From NCBI RefSeq assembly GCF_021341665.1, contig NZ_JAJTTH010000004.1:496001-560000 (forward strand): a stretch of 64,000 bases of DNA, read 5' to 3'. The notes under the pieces are model-generated. The model saw nothing but the letters and a program-made list of their open reading frames with translations. It was not told where the DNA came from and ran no database searches. Below, piece by piece: positions 17,099 through 27,045 of this stretch (within the stretch, counting starts at the first letter, position 1; every line of letters begins with the position of its first letter). The position numbers were made by a program, and so were the translations under genes. The stretch comes from Pseudomonas sp. Au-Pse12 (lineage in GTDB: Bacteria; Pseudomonadota; Gammaproteobacteria; Pseudomonadales; Pseudomonadaceae).

Positions 17099-17314
17099 AT
17101 GACCATCAAGGCCATCAACGTACGCAACCAGTTCAAGGGCACCATCAAGGAAATCGTCGAAGGCGATGTGCTGTCGGAAATCGACGTGCAGACCGCTTCC
17201 GGAATCGTCACTTCGGTGATCACCACCCGCTCGGTGAAAGAGCTGGAGCTGTCGATTGGCAGTGAAGTGATTGCCTTTGTGAAGTCCACCGAGGTGTCGA
17301 TCGCCAAGTTGTGA
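17099..17314 (+). CDS. ssuF: Molybdopterin-binding (Mop/TOBE) protein of the sulfonate operon
   Basis: A 71-residue single Mop/TOBE domain (MTIKAINVRNQFKGTIKEIV ... GIVTSVITTRSVKELELSIG ... EVIAFVKSTEVSIAKL), the fold that binds molybdate or related oxyanions. Pseudomonads carry this small gene as ssuF at the end of ssuEADCBF, where it has been linked to sulfonate or sulfate-ester use; its exact role is unclear. TTAGGAGAAACACC directly before the ATG is a strong ribosome site and fixes the start; an open stretch upstream is repeat sequence. An intrinsic terminator follows. Confidence 0.9.
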   Translation: MTIKAINVRNQFKGTIKEIVEGDVLSEIDVQTASGIVTSVITTRSVKELELSIGSEVIAFVKSTEVSIAKL

Positions 17315-17344
17315 GTCATGCACGATCACGGCCCCGAACGGTGC

Positions 17345-17363
17345 AAGCCCTTCGGGGCTTTTT
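17345..17363 (+). terminator. Terminator of the ssu operon
   Basis: AAGCCC-TTCG-GGGCTT followed by TTTC is a compact tetraloop terminator 31 bases after ssuF. A longer pairing GCCCCGAA (17331-17338) with TTCGGGGC (17351-17358) is an alternative fold. Confidence 0.82.
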
Positions 17364-17431
17364 CATGGGCGCTGTAAATACCGGTCAGATTTGATACTTT
17401 CCCTGCTTTCGGCAAGACCTGAACAGTAAAC

Positions 17432-18349
17432 ATGACAACAGAGCAGGGTCCAAACGTGGGGTATCTGGAGTTCGATCGCGACCATTGGGCCGCTCTGCGG
17501 GCCGGGGAACCGATGAGTCTTGCGCCATCCGAGATGGAGACGCTGACCAGTCCGACCCAGCCCATGGCGCCCGAAGAGGTGCGGCAGATTCTCCTGCCGC
17601 TGTCGCGCCTGCTGCATTTGCACGCGGCACAAGTGCAATCGCTCAAGGTGCCGCAGACCGGCTTCAAGGCGCCCTACGTGATTGGCGTTTCCGGCAGCGT
17701 GGCGGTGGGCAAGAGCAGTTTTGCCCGGGTCCTGGCGGCGCTGCTGGCCTATTGGCCGGGCAAACCCAATGTGCACCTGGTGACCACGGATTCATTTCTG
17801 TATCCGCTGGCGACCCTGCAGGAAAAAAATATTCTGCACCGCAAGGGGTTTCCCGAATCCTACGATGAACCGCTGTTCGTGGATTTTCTCCAGGCGGTGT
17901 GCCGCCGGGGCGAAGCAGCGCGGATTCCCATCTATTCCCATGTCCGCTACGACATCCTGGCCGACGAGGCGCAGTCGGTGGAGGCGCCGGACATCATCAT
18001 CCTGGAAGGCTTGAACGTGTTGCAGGGGGAGCGGGGGCAAGGCTTGAATGCCTTGGACTTCATCGATTTCTCGATCTATGTCGACGCCCCGCAAGCGACC
18101 ATCAAGACCTGGTACCTGGAGCGGTTCGTCTATCTGAAGAACACCGCCTTCCAGTCGGCGGACTCCTACTTCAACAAGTACAAGGGCCTGTCCGATACCG
18201 AGGCGCTGTCGGTCGCCTCCGATACCTGGGACCGGGTCAACCTGAAAAACCTCGTTGAAAACATCCTGCCGACCCGCGAGCGGGCCAACCTGATCATCCA
18301 CAAGTCGGCGGACCACAGCATCGACCGACTTTTGTTGCGCCAGGCCTGA
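17432..18349 (+). CDS. coaA: Type I pantothenate kinase
   Basis: A 305-residue P-loop kinase that phosphorylates pantothenate, the first step of coenzyme A synthesis. The ATP loop GVSGSVAVGKSSFAR at about 85-99 and VHLVTTDSFLYPLATLQEKN match the E. coli CoaA family closely; RKGFPESYDEPLFVDFL and PIYSHVRYDIL complete the pantothenate site. Pseudomonads usually rely on an unrelated type III kinase, CoaX, so this is either an additional or replacing enzyme. It stands alone between the ssu terminator and a convergent TetR gene. Uridine kinase is the nearest alternative, but the length and motifs favour CoaA. Confidence 0.9.
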   Translation: MTTEQGPNVGYLEFDRDHWAALRAGEPMSLAPSEMETLTSPTQPMAPEEVRQILLPLSRLLHLHAAQVQSLKVPQTGFKAPYVIGVSGSVAVGKSSFARVLAALLAYWPGKPNVHLVTTDSFLYPLATLQEKNILHRKGFPESYDEPLFVDFLQAVCRRGEAARIPIYSHVRYDILADEAQSVEAPDIIILEGLNVLQGERGQGLNALDFIDFSIYVDAPQATIKTWYLERFVYLKNTAFQSADSYFNKYKGLSDTEALSVASDTWDRVNLKNLVENILPTRERANLIIHKSADHSIDRLLLRQA

Positions 18350-18367
18350 GCACCCCAGGCGCTGGCC

Positions 18368-19006
18368 TCAGGGCGCGGTGGGGCGCTTGGCCAGGTAGGG
18401 CGGCAGGTACAGGCCCAGGTAGGCATCGAACACGCGCATGCCTTCCTCGGCCATGCGCGGGGTGATCTGCCCGTGCTGTTGCACTGAGCGGGCGTACACC
18501 CGGTCTCCCAGCTCCATGGCCAGGGCGAACACGTCCACATCGGCGGGCAATCTTGGCAGCTCGAAGTGCTGATTGAACAACTTGTGCATCAGGTCCCCCA
18601 GCTCGATGTCGTGCTGGCGGTCGGCCTGGGTGACTTCGGTCAGGCCGTGCTGGGCGAGGATCAGCTGGCGGGCCGCCGCGTCTGCGTCGTAGATGGCCAG
18701 CATGCGTTGCTCCACCAGGCGTGACAGGTCGTGCCAGCTGGCGAGCTGCTCGTGGTCGATGGGCGCTTGCAGGCAGGCGCGGAATGCCGCGTGCACGTCG
18801 GCGGTGAGCGCTTCCAGCAGGGCCGGAACGCTGGCGAAGAAGTGATAGACCGATGACGGCGGGATCTGCGCCTTTTCGGCCACGCTGTAGATCGACAGGC
18901 TGGCCACGCCCTCGGCCGCCAGCAGGGTCCGTGCGGCTTCGAGTATCGAGTCGATCCGGGCCTGGCTGCGTGCACGGGGTTTGCGGAGCGGGGCGGTGCG
19001 CGTCAT
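18368..19006 (-). CDS. TetR-family transcriptional regulator
   Basis: A 212-residue protein with an N-terminal TetR helix-turn-helix (ARSQARIDSILEAARTLLAA, then SVAEKAQIPPSSVYHFFAS) and a helical ligand-binding domain. The ligand is unknown. It is transcribed in the same direction as spuI but separated from it by a strong terminator, so it is not simply part of that unit; its stop faces coaA. It might regulate either neighbour. Confidence 0.88.
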   Translation of the reverse strand: MTRTAPLRKPRARSQARIDSILEAARTLLAAEGVASLSIYSVAEKAQIPPSSVYHFFASVPALLEALTADVHAAFRACLQAPIDHEQLASWHDLSRLVEQRMLAIYDADAAARQLILAQHGLTEVTQADRQHDIELGDLMHKLFNQHFELPRLPADVDVFALAMELGDRVYARSVQQHGQITPRMAEEGMRVFDAYLGLYLPPYLAKRPTAP

Positions 19007-19101
19007 CGGTGTCTCCTACAGGGCAGCGGGCATTGTACGCGAGTGGGCAGGCATCCCTGTAGCCGCAGCCCGGGGCTATTGCGCATGCGAATCACGGGCA
19101 C

Positions 19102-19134
19102 AAAAAAACGCCGCGGGGGTAAACCCTGCGGCGT
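19102..19134 (-). terminator. Terminator of spuI
   Basis: On the minus strand ACGCCGC (19134-19128) pairs with GCGGCGT (19114-19108) around AGGGTTTACCCC-type inner pairing, then a run of seven T residues. A textbook intrinsic terminator 19 bases past the spuI stop. Confidence 0.88.
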
Positions 19135-19152
19135 TCTTCATGCAACTGGCGC

Positions 19153-20529
19153 TTACACGGTGTGCAGGTACCAGTTGTACTCGAGGTCGGAGATGGAGTG
19201 TTCGAACTCCTCCAGCTCGCTCTCTTTACAGGCGACGAAGATATCGATGTATTTCGGGTCGATGTACTTGGCCATGACTTCGCTGTCGTCCAACTCGCGC
19301 AGGGCATCGCGCAGGTTGTTCGGCAGGCTCTGCTCGTTCTGCTCGTAGGAGTTGCCTTCGGTAGGCGCGCCCGGCTCGATCTTGTTGGTCAGGCCGTGGT
19401 GCACGCCCGCCAGGACCGAAGCCATCAGCAGGTACGGGTTGGCGTCGGCACCGGCAACCCGGTGTTCGATGCGCACCGCATCAGCGGACCCCGTCGGTAC
19501 GCGAATGGCCACGGTACGGTTGTCCAGGCCCCAGCTCGGCGAGTTCGGCACATAGAACTGTGCACCGAAACGACGGTAGGAGTTGACGTTCGGGCAGAGG
19601 AAAGCCATCTGCGCCGGTAGGGTCTCGAGCACACCGCCGATCGCGTGACGCAGTGCGGCGTTCTGCTCGGGATCCTCGCTGGCAAAGATGTTCTTGCCAT
19701 CTTTATCCAGAACCGAAATGTGGACGTGCAGACCGTTGCCCGCCTGGCCCGGGTAAGGCTTGGCCATGAAGGTGGTGTCCATCTCATGGTCGTAGGCGAT
19801 GTTCTTGATCAGGCGCTTGAGCAGTACCGCGTAGTCGCAGGCTTTGATCGGGTCGGCCACGTGGTGCAGGTTGACTTCGAATTGTGCCGGGGCACTTTCC
19901 TTGACGATGGCGTCCGCCGGGATGCCTTGTTCCTTGGCACCTTCGAGGATGTCCTGGAGGCAATCGACGTATTCGTCGAGGTCGTCGATCAGGTAGACCT
20001 GGGTGGAATGCGGACGTTTGCCGGAGATCGGCGAACGCGGAGGCTGTGGACGACCGTTCACATTCTCCTGGTCGATCAGGTAGAACTCCAGTTCAAAGGC
20101 CGCGCAGATGGTCAGGCCCAGTTCGTCGAACTTGGTCACGACCTGGCGCAGCACTTCCCGCGGGTCGGCGAAGAACGGATCGCCTTCGAGTTCGTGCATG
20201 GTCATCAGCAGTTGCGCGGTCGGGCGCTTCTGCCAGGGTTCGTTGCACAGGGTATCGGGGATTGGATAGCAGATTCGGTCAGCATCGCCGATGTCCAGGC
20301 CCAGGCCGGTGCTTTCCACCGTAGAGCCATTGATATCCAGGGCAAACAGGGAGGCCGGCAGGTTGATGCCTTTCTCGTAAACCTTGTGGAGGCTGGTGCG
20401 TTCGATGCGCTTGCCGCGCACCACACCATTCATATCCGCAATCAGAAGGTCAACGTACAGAACCTCAGGATGTTCCTTAAGGAACGCGTTCGCTTCGTTG
20501 AGCTGAACGGCACGCGGGGGTACCGACAT
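19153..20529 (-). CDS. spuI: Gamma-glutamylpolyamine synthetase (glutamine synthetase family)
   Basis: A 458-residue glutamine-synthetase-fold ligase that attaches glutamate to polyamines such as putrescine in the gamma-glutamylation catabolic route. GS motifs are present: RGKRIERTSLHKVYEKG, FELEFYLIDQENVN, the QFEVNLHHVADPIKACD metal-binding strand, FMAKPYPGQAGNGLHVHISV and NVNSYRRFGAQFYVPNSPSW. Divergent from spuABCDEFGH across a 278-base region, the same arrangement as P. aeruginosa PA0296. Paralogue SpuB lies on the other arm, so two ligases of this type serve one locus, probably for different polyamines. Confidence 0.92.
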   Translation of the reverse strand: MSVPPRAVQLNEANAFLKEHPEVLYVDLLIADMNGVVRGKRIERTSLHKVYEKGINLPASLFALDINGSTVESTGLGLDIGDADRICYPIPDTLCNEPWQKRPTAQLLMTMHELEGDPFFADPREVLRQVVTKFDELGLTICAAFELEFYLIDQENVNGRPQPPRSPISGKRPHSTQVYLIDDLDEYVDCLQDILEGAKEQGIPADAIVKESAPAQFEVNLHHVADPIKACDYAVLLKRLIKNIAYDHEMDTTFMAKPYPGQAGNGLHVHISVLDKDGKNIFASEDPEQNAALRHAIGGVLETLPAQMAFLCPNVNSYRRFGAQFYVPNSPSWGLDNRTVAIRVPTGSADAVRIEHRVAGADANPYLLMASVLAGVHHGLTNKIEPGAPTEGNSYEQNEQSLPNNLRDALRELDDSEVMAKYIDPKYIDIFVACKESELEEFEHSISDLEYNWYLHTV

Positions 20530-20615
20530 GATGCAACACCTTTGTTGTTAAAAATATCAATCATTGATCTTTTCTGGTTTCAGTCAACCCGAACGGCATG
20601 CCGAAGTCAAGTAAG

Positions 20616-20639
20616 GCCCTTTATGCCCTAATAAAGGGC
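20616..20639. promoter_or_regulatory. 9-bp dyad in the spuI-spuA divergent region
   Basis: GCCCTTTAT (20616-20624) and ATAAAGGGC (20631-20639) are exact inverted repeats spaced by six bases. The centre is about 100 bases from the spuI start and 180 from spuA. Symmetric placement between divergent polyamine genes makes it an operator candidate; the protein is unknown. Confidence 0.5.
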
Positions 20640-20724
20640 TGGCAAGGCTCTTTTGGGGCAAAACAGGGCGTTTTTTGGGTTCCGGCTGCCGTGGGTGCCG
20701 CAGGCTTGAGCGGGCCGTGTTGTA

Positions 20725-20751
20725 TTTTTTACGGGGGTGTTGTGTAAAAAA
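20725..20751. promoter_or_regulatory. T/A-rich inverted repeat upstream of spuA
   Basis: TTTTTTAC (20725-20732) and GTAAAAAA (20744-20751) are exact inverted repeats spaced by 11 bases, one helical turn per half site, about 60-80 bases before spuA. The sequence GTGTTGT also occurs twice in it as a direct repeat. Likely promoter-proximal regulator site. Confidence 0.42.
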
Positions 20752-20807
20752 ATGAACAAGGCTAAGCTCGAATCAAACCCATAACAGCAATAATACCGGG
20801 GTGTTTC

Positions 20808-21590
20808 ATGTCTCGCCTGCCGTTAATCGGCATCACCGCCTGCTCCAGGCAGATCGGTCTGCATGCTTATCACATCAGTGGCGACGAGTATGTCCACGCA
20901 GTAGCCAGCGCCGCCCAGGGCGTGCCGGTGATCCTCCCATCCATGGCGAAACTGTTTTCCCCGTCCGATATTCTGGACGGTCTGGACGGCATTCTCTTTA
21001 CCGGTTCCCCCTCCAATATCGAACCCATTCATTACCAGGGCCCCGCCAGTGCGCCGGGCACTGCTCATGATTCTGCACGGGACGCTACCACTCTGCCGCT
21101 GTTGAATGCCGCGATTGCCGCCGGAGTTCCGGTGCTGGGCATCTGCCGCGGGTTCCAGGAAATGAATGTCGCCCTGGGCGGCAGCCTTCACCAGAACGTG
21201 CATGAAGTGCAGCCGTTCATGGACCACCGACACGCAGAACAGCCCGGCCAGCCGCTGGACGCCTGGTATGCACCGGCCCATGAGCTGCACGTCAAGGCCG
21301 GTGGCGTATTGGCGGAGCTGGGCCTGCCCGAACGCATACACGTCAATTCGATCCATGCCCAGGGCATCGAGCGTCTGGCCCCGGGCCTGCGGGTCGAGGC
21401 CCTGGCGCCCGATGGGCTGGTGGAAGCCGTTTCAGTCCAAGCAAGCAAGGCTTTTGCGTTGGGGGTGCAATGGCACCCCGAATGGCAGGTAAGCTGCAAC
21501 CCTCACTACCTGGCCATTTTCCGGGCTTTTGGTGAGGCCTGCCGCAAGCGGGCAAGACAACGCGACGCCGAAGCGTCACACAAGGCCTGA
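20808..21590 (+). CDS. spuA: Gamma-glutamyl-GABA hydrolase (class I glutamine amidotransferase-like)
   Basis: A 260-residue peptidase C26 family enzyme that frees GABA from gamma-glutamyl-GABA, the last step of gamma-glutamylated putrescine breakdown. The nucleophile elbow GICRGFQE puts Cys at 113, and GVQWHPEW supplies His 223 and Glu 225. The opening PLIGITACSRQIGLHAYHIS is typical of PuuD/SpuA. First gene of the rightward polyamine operon, 38 bases ahead of spuB. Confidence 0.93.
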   Translation: MSRLPLIGITACSRQIGLHAYHISGDEYVHAVASAAQGVPVILPSMAKLFSPSDILDGLDGILFTGSPSNIEPIHYQGPASAPGTAHDSARDATTLPLLNAAIAAGVPVLGICRGFQEMNVALGGSLHQNVHEVQPFMDHRHAEQPGQPLDAWYAPAHELHVKAGGVLAELGLPERIHVNSIHAQGIERLAPGLRVEALAPDGLVEAVSVQASKAFALGVQWHPEWQVSCNPHYLAIFRAFGEACRKRARQRDAEASHKA

Positions 21591-21628
21591 CTTAATAGAG
21601 AGTCAGGAAACTCAGCCTAGAGGCATTT

Positions 21629-22987
21629 ATGAGTAACAACCTCGACCAGCTCACCGATTGGTTGAAAGACCACAAGATCACAGAAGTCGAATGCATGATC
21701 GGCGACTTGACCGGGATCACCCGGGGCAAGATCTCGCCGACCAACAAGTTCATTGCCGAGAAAGGCATGCGTCTGCCCGAAAGCGTGTTGCTGCAGACCG
21801 TGACCGGCGACTATGTCGAAGACGACATCTATTACGAACTGCTGGACCCGGCCGACATCGACATGGTCTGCCGACCGGACCAGAACGCGGTGTACCTGGT
21901 GCCTTGGGCCATCGAGCCCACCGCTCAGGTGATCCACGACACCTACGACAAGCAGGGCAACCCCATCGAGCTGTCGCCGCGCAACGTCCTGAAGAAAGTG
22001 CTCAAGCTCTACGCCGACCATGGCTGGCAGCCCATCGTGGCGCCGGAGATGGAGTTCTACCTGACCAAGCGCAGTGACGACCCGGACTACCCGCTGCAGC
22101 CGCCGATCGGCCGCTCCGGCCGCCCGGAAACCGGCCGCCAGTCGTTCTCCATTGAAGCCGCGAACGAGTTCGACCCGCTGTTCGAAGACGTCTACGACTG
22201 GTGCGAACTGCAGGAGCTGGACCTGGACACGCTGATCCACGAGGACGGCACGGCGCAGATGGAAATCAACTTCCGTCATGGCGATGCCCTGTCCCTGGCC
22301 GACCAGATCCTGGTGTTCAAGCGCACCATGCGCGAAGCCGCGCTCAAGCACGACGTGGCCGCCACCTTCATGGCCAAGCCCATGACCGGCGAGCCGGGCA
22401 GTGCCATGCACCTGCACCAGAGCATCATCGACATCAACACCGGCAAGAACGTCTTCTCCAACGAAGACGGGACCATGAGCCAGCTGTTCCTCAACCACAT
22501 CGGCGGCCTGCAGAAGTTCATTCCCGAGCTGCTGCCGCTGTTCGCCCCCAACGTCAACTCGTTCCGCCGCTTCCTGCCCGATACCTCGGCGCCGGTGAAC
22601 GTCGAGTGGGGCGAGGAGAACCGCACCGTAGGACTGCGGGTGCCGGATGCCGGGCCGCAGAACCGCCGGGTGGAAAACCGTCTGCCGGGTGCCGACGCCA
22701 ACCCGTACCTGGCGATCGCCGCCAGCCTGCTGTGTGGCTACATCGGCATGGTCGAAGGCCACAACCCGAGTGCGCCGGTGGTGGGCCGTGGTTATGAACG
22801 CCGCAACCTGCGTCTGCCGCTGACCATCGAAGACGCTCTGGAGCGCATGGAAAACAGCAAGACCATCGAGAAGTACCTGGGCCAGAAGTTCATCACCGGC
22901 TACGTCGCGGTGAAACGGGCCGAGCACGAAAACTTCAAGCGCGTGATCAGCTCATGGGAGCGAGAGTTCCTGTTGTTCGCCGTCTGA
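21629..22987 (+). CDS. spuB: Gamma-glutamylpolyamine synthetase (glutamine synthetase family)
   Basis: A 452-residue GS-fold ligase, paralogue of the divergent SpuI. Conserved catalytic blocks include EMEFYLTKRSDDPDYPLQPP, DGTAQMEINFRHGD, FMAKPMTGEPGSAMHLHQS and NVNSFRRFLPDTSAPVNVEW. It ligates glutamate to a polyamine using ATP, feeding the PuuB-type oxidation and SpuA hydrolysis steps. Strong codon bias and close spacing to spuA and spuC suggest one transcript. Confidence 0.93.
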   Translation: MSNNLDQLTDWLKDHKITEVECMIGDLTGITRGKISPTNKFIAEKGMRLPESVLLQTVTGDYVEDDIYYELLDPADIDMVCRPDQNAVYLVPWAIEPTAQVIHDTYDKQGNPIELSPRNVLKKVLKLYADHGWQPIVAPEMEFYLTKRSDDPDYPLQPPIGRSGRPETGRQSFSIEAANEFDPLFEDVYDWCELQELDLDTLIHEDGTAQMEINFRHGDALSLADQILVFKRTMREAALKHDVAATFMAKPMTGEPGSAMHLHQSIIDINTGKNVFSNEDGTMSQLFLNHIGGLQKFIPELLPLFAPNVNSFRRFLPDTSAPVNVEWGEENRTVGLRVPDAGPQNRRVENRLPGADANPYLAIAASLLCGYIGMVEGHNPSAPVVGRGYERRNLRLPLTIEDALERMENSKTIEKYLGQKFITGYVAVKRAEHENFKRVISSWEREFLLFAV

Positions 22988-23043
22988 TCCGCCGGGCGCC
23001 ACTGCCCGCCAGTGGCGCCTTCACTGACACTTAGGAGAGATTG

Positions 23044-24408
23044 ATGACTCATAAAAACCCGCAAACCCGCGAGTGGCAAACCCTCAGCAGTGATCACCAC
23101 CTGGCGCCTTTCAGTGACTTCAAGCAATTGAAGGAGAAGGGGCCGCGAATCATCACCCATGCCAAGGGGGTGTATCTCTGGGACAGTGAAGGCAATCAGA
23201 TTCTCGACGGCATGGCCGGCCTGTGGTGCGTAGCCATTGGCTATGGCCGTGACGAACTGGCGGAAGCCGCCAGCCAGCAAATGCGTGAGCTGCCCTACTA
23301 CAACCTGTTCTTCCAGACCGCCCACCCGCCGGTGCTGGAGCTGTCCAAGGCCATCGCCGACATCGCGCCAGAAGGCATGAACCATGTGTTCTTCACCGGT
23401 TCCGGCTCCGAAGGCAACGACACCATGCTGCGCATGGTCCGCCACTACTGGGCGATCAAGGGCCAGCCGAACAAGAAAACCATCATCAGCCGAGTCAACG
23501 GCTACCACGGTTCTACCGTGGCCGGTGCCAGCCTCGGCGGCATGACCTACATGCACGAACAGGGCGATCTGCCGATCCCTGGCATCGTCCACATCCCGCA
23601 GCCGTACTGGTTCGCCGAAGGCGGCGACATGACTCCTGAAGCCTTCGGCATCTGGGCCGCCAACCAGCTCGAAGAGAAGATCCTCGAACTGGGCGTGGAC
23701 AATGTCGGGGCCTTTATCGCCGAGCCGATCCAGGGCGCCGGCGGCGTGATCGTACCGCCAGACAGCTACTGGCCGCGGATCAAGGAAATCCTCGCCAAGT
23801 ACGACATCCTCTTCGTCGCCGACGAAGTGATCTGTGGCTTCGGCCGTACCGGTGAGTGGTTCGGTAGCGATTTCTACGGCCTCAAGCCCGACATGATGAC
23901 CATCGCCAAGGGCCTGACTTCCGGCTACATCCCCATGGGTGGCCTGGTCGTGCGTGATGAAGTGGTGGCGGTGCTCAACGAGGGCGGCGACTTCAACCAC
24001 GGTTTCACCTATTCCGGGCACCCGGTAGCCGCTGCCGTGGCTCTGGAAAACATCCGCATCATGCGCGAAGAGAAAATTATCCAGCGCGTCCATGAAAAAA
24101 CGGCACCTTATTTGCAGAAACGTCTGCGCGAGCTGAGTGATCACCCGTTGGTGGGCGAAGTTCGCGGGGTAGGCCTGTTGGGCGCCATCGAACTGGTCAA
24201 GGACAAGGCCACCCGGGCGCGTTACGAAGGCCGTGGCGTGGGCATGATCTGCCGCCAGTTCTGCTTCGACAATGGTCTGATCATGCGCGCCGTGGGCGAC
24301 ACCATGATCATTGCGCCGCCGCTGGTGATCAGCGAGGCGGAGATCGACGAGCTGGTGGCCAAGGCACGCAAGTGCCTGGACCTGACCTTGAGTGTGCTCG
24401 AGGGCTGA
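23044..24408 (+). CDS. spuC: Polyamine:pyruvate aminotransferase
   Basis: A 454-residue class III PLP aminotransferase. The PLP Lys is in MMTIAKGLTSGYIPMGG (Lys 289), preceded by FVADEVICGFGRTGEWFGSD, and the cofactor-phosphate turn is FFTGSGSEGNDTMLRMV. SpuC transfers the amino group of putrescine (and other diamines) to pyruvate. AGGAGA lies six bases before the ATG at 23044; a TTG one codon earlier is less likely. It ends 169 bases before spuD, with a hairpin in the gap. Confidence 0.93.
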   Translation: MTHKNPQTREWQTLSSDHHLAPFSDFKQLKEKGPRIITHAKGVYLWDSEGNQILDGMAGLWCVAIGYGRDELAEAASQQMRELPYYNLFFQTAHPPVLELSKAIADIAPEGMNHVFFTGSGSEGNDTMLRMVRHYWAIKGQPNKKTIISRVNGYHGSTVAGASLGGMTYMHEQGDLPIPGIVHIPQPYWFAEGGDMTPEAFGIWAANQLEEKILELGVDNVGAFIAEPIQGAGGVIVPPDSYWPRIKEILAKYDILFVADEVICGFGRTGEWFGSDFYGLKPDMMTIAKGLTSGYIPMGGLVVRDEVVAVLNEGGDFNHGFTYSGHPVAAAVALENIRIMREEKIIQRVHEKTAPYLQKRLRELSDHPLVGEVRGVGLLGAIELVKDKATRARYEGRGVGMICRQFCFDNGLIMRAVGDTMIIAPPLVISEAEIDELVAKARKCLDLTLSVLEG

Positions 24409-24460
24409 GTGCTAGGCTTTGAGCGCGGTGCTTGCGGGCGCTGGGTTCAAAGCAGATATA

Positions 24461-24491
24461 AAGGCCGGGTCTTTCCTTGAAAGCCGGCCTT
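24461..24491 (+). other. Intercistronic stem-loop between spuC and spuD
   Basis: AAGGCCGG (24461-24468) pairs exactly with CCGGCCTT (24484-24491), and the interior CTTTC-CTT-GAAAG adds five more pairs with a two-base bulge. No T-run follows, so it is probably not a full terminator. It may stabilise the 5' segment or allow partial termination so that enzyme and transporter genes differ in output. Confidence 0.55.
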
Positions 24492-24577
24492 GGATCTTGC
24501 CAGACTACCCGCCGTTTTGGTTGCCCGGATATTGGCCGCTGAGCGAGTGGTTAAAAAGAACAATTGGAGCATTACGC

Positions 24578-25690
24578 ATGAAGGCATTAGGTATGAAGTT
24601 AGCTGGCAAGACCCTCCTCGCCATGTCCCTGATGGGCGTGATGGCGGCGGCAGCACAGGCGGACGATAAAGTGCTGCACGTTTACAACTGGTCCGATTAC
24701 ATCGCGCCGGACACCATCAAGAAGTTTGAGACCGAGTCGGGCATCAAGGTTGTCTATGACGTGTTCGACAGCAATGAAACCCTGGAAGCCAAGTTGCTTG
24801 CCGGCAAATCCGGCTATGACGTTGTGGTGCCTTCCAACAACTTCCTGGCCAAGCAGATCAAGGCGGGCGTCTATCAGGAACTGGACAAGTCCAAGTTGCC
24901 GAACTGGAAGAACCTCAACGAATCGCTGCTCAAGGCGGTATCGGTGAGCGACCCGGGCAACAAGCACGCGTTCCCTTACATGTGGGGCTCGATCGGCATC
25001 GGCTTCAACGCCGAGAAGGTCAAGGCCGCCCTGGGCGCCGATGCACCGACCAACTCCTGGGACCTGCTGTTCAAGCCGGAGAACGCCGAGAAGTTGAAAG
25101 CCTGTGGCGTCAGCTTCCTCGATTCGCCAACCGAGATGATTCCGGTGGCGCTGCACTACCTGGGCTATCCAACCGACAGCCAGGACAAGAAACAACTGGC
25201 TGAAGCCGAAGCGCTGTTCCTCAAGATCCGTCCTTCGATTGCCTACTTCCACTCGTCCAAGTACATCTCCGACCTGGCCAACGGCAACATCTGCGTAGCC
25301 GTGGGTTACTCGGGCGACATCTACCAGGCCAAGGCCCGTGCCGCCGAAGCCGGTGACAAGGTCAAGGTCAGCTACAACATCCCCAAAGAAGGTGCTGGCA
25401 GCTTCTATGACATGGTGGCCATCCCTAAAGACGCGGAAAACGTCGAGGGTGCCTACAAGTTCATGACCTTCCTGCAAAAACCTGAAGTGATGGCCGAAAT
25501 CACCAACGCCGTGCGTTTCCCCAACGGTAACGCGGCTGCAACCCCATTGGTTGATAAAGACATCACCAGCGACCCGGGCGTTTACCCGCCAGCCGAGGTG
25601 CAGGCCAAGCTGTACGCGATTGCCGACCTGCCGGCCGCGACCCAGCGCATCCTGACCCGCAGCTGGACCAAGATCAAATCCGGTAAATAA
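24578..25690 (+). CDS. spuD: Periplasmic polyamine (putrescine-type) binding protein
   Basis: A 370-residue PotF/SpuD-type binding protein. The signal peptide reads [20 protein letters not shown] with cleavage after AQA, then [19 protein letters not shown], the family hallmark. Later blocks [20 protein letters not shown] and [20 protein letters not shown] hold ligand-contact Trp/Asp/Glu positions. In P. aeruginosa SpuD binds putrescine and SpuE spermidine. The ATG at 24578 follows TTGGAGC; the frame is open upstream but lacks a coherent start. About 75% similar by eye to SpuE next door, a tandem duplication. Confidence 0.92.
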   Translation: MKALGMKLAGKTLLAMSLMGVMAAAAQADDKVLHVYNWSDYIAPDTIKKFETESGIKVVYDVFDSNETLEAKLLAGKSGYDVVVPSNNFLAKQIKAGVYQELDKSKLPNWKNLNESLLKAVSVSDPGNKHAFPYMWGSIGIGFNAEKVKAALGADAPTNSWDLLFKPENAEKLKACGVSFLDSPTEMIPVALHYLGYPTDSQDKKQLAEAEALFLKIRPSIAYFHSSKYISDLANGNICVAVGYSGDIYQAKARAAEAGDKVKVSYNIPKEGAGSFYDMVAIPKDAENVEGAYKFMTFLQKPEVMAEITNAVRFPNGNAAATPLVDKDITSDPGVYPPAEVQAKLYAIADLPAATQRILTRSWTKIKSGK

Positions 25691-25707
25691 GCCGATTTGC
25701 AGCACTA

Positions 25708-25742
25708 CCTGTTGCCGTCGTCGTGGCGAGGGCGGCAACAGG
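25708..25742 (+). other. Intercistronic stem-loop after spuD
   Basis: CCTGTTGCCG (25708-25717) and CGGCAACAGG (25733-25742) form a perfect 10-bp stem. The tail is AAACAATTAAATG rather than a T-run. This type of 3' stem commonly protects the mRNA of abundant binding proteins and tempers read-through into the permease genes. Confidence 0.55.
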
Positions 25743-25789
25743 AAACAATTAAATGACAGAAAGTTTTGCTGGATTGGTTTATCGAGGGT

Positions 25790-25851
25790 AAGTTGCGCGC
25801 CGGTTTTGTTGCTGGGCAGCTCGGAGGCTGTCAGGTAGCGCGGGGCAACTT
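25790..25851 (+). other. Second inverted repeat between spuD and spuE
   Basis: AAGTTGCGCGC (25790-25800) matches GCGC-GGG-GCAACTT (25838-25851), eleven pairs with a three-base bulge and a loop of about 37 bases. It ends about 28 bases before the spuE start. Function unknown; possible leader structure of a separate spuE transcript. Confidence 0.4.
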
Positions 25852-25867
25852 GGGCCCAACTATTTAA

Positions 25868-26974
<1,107 letters not shown>

Positions 26975-27045
26975 TTCCACAGGCTCAAACTATCCAAGGT
27001 CCGCCCGCGTGGGGCGGGCTGCAAATTTTGTTGGGAGTTTCGCAA

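Noticed and set aside
24419..24577. Open frame upstream of spuD as a longer N-terminus
   Set aside because: It overlaps the intercistronic hairpin and would bury the signal peptide; the ATG at 24578 has a ribosome site.
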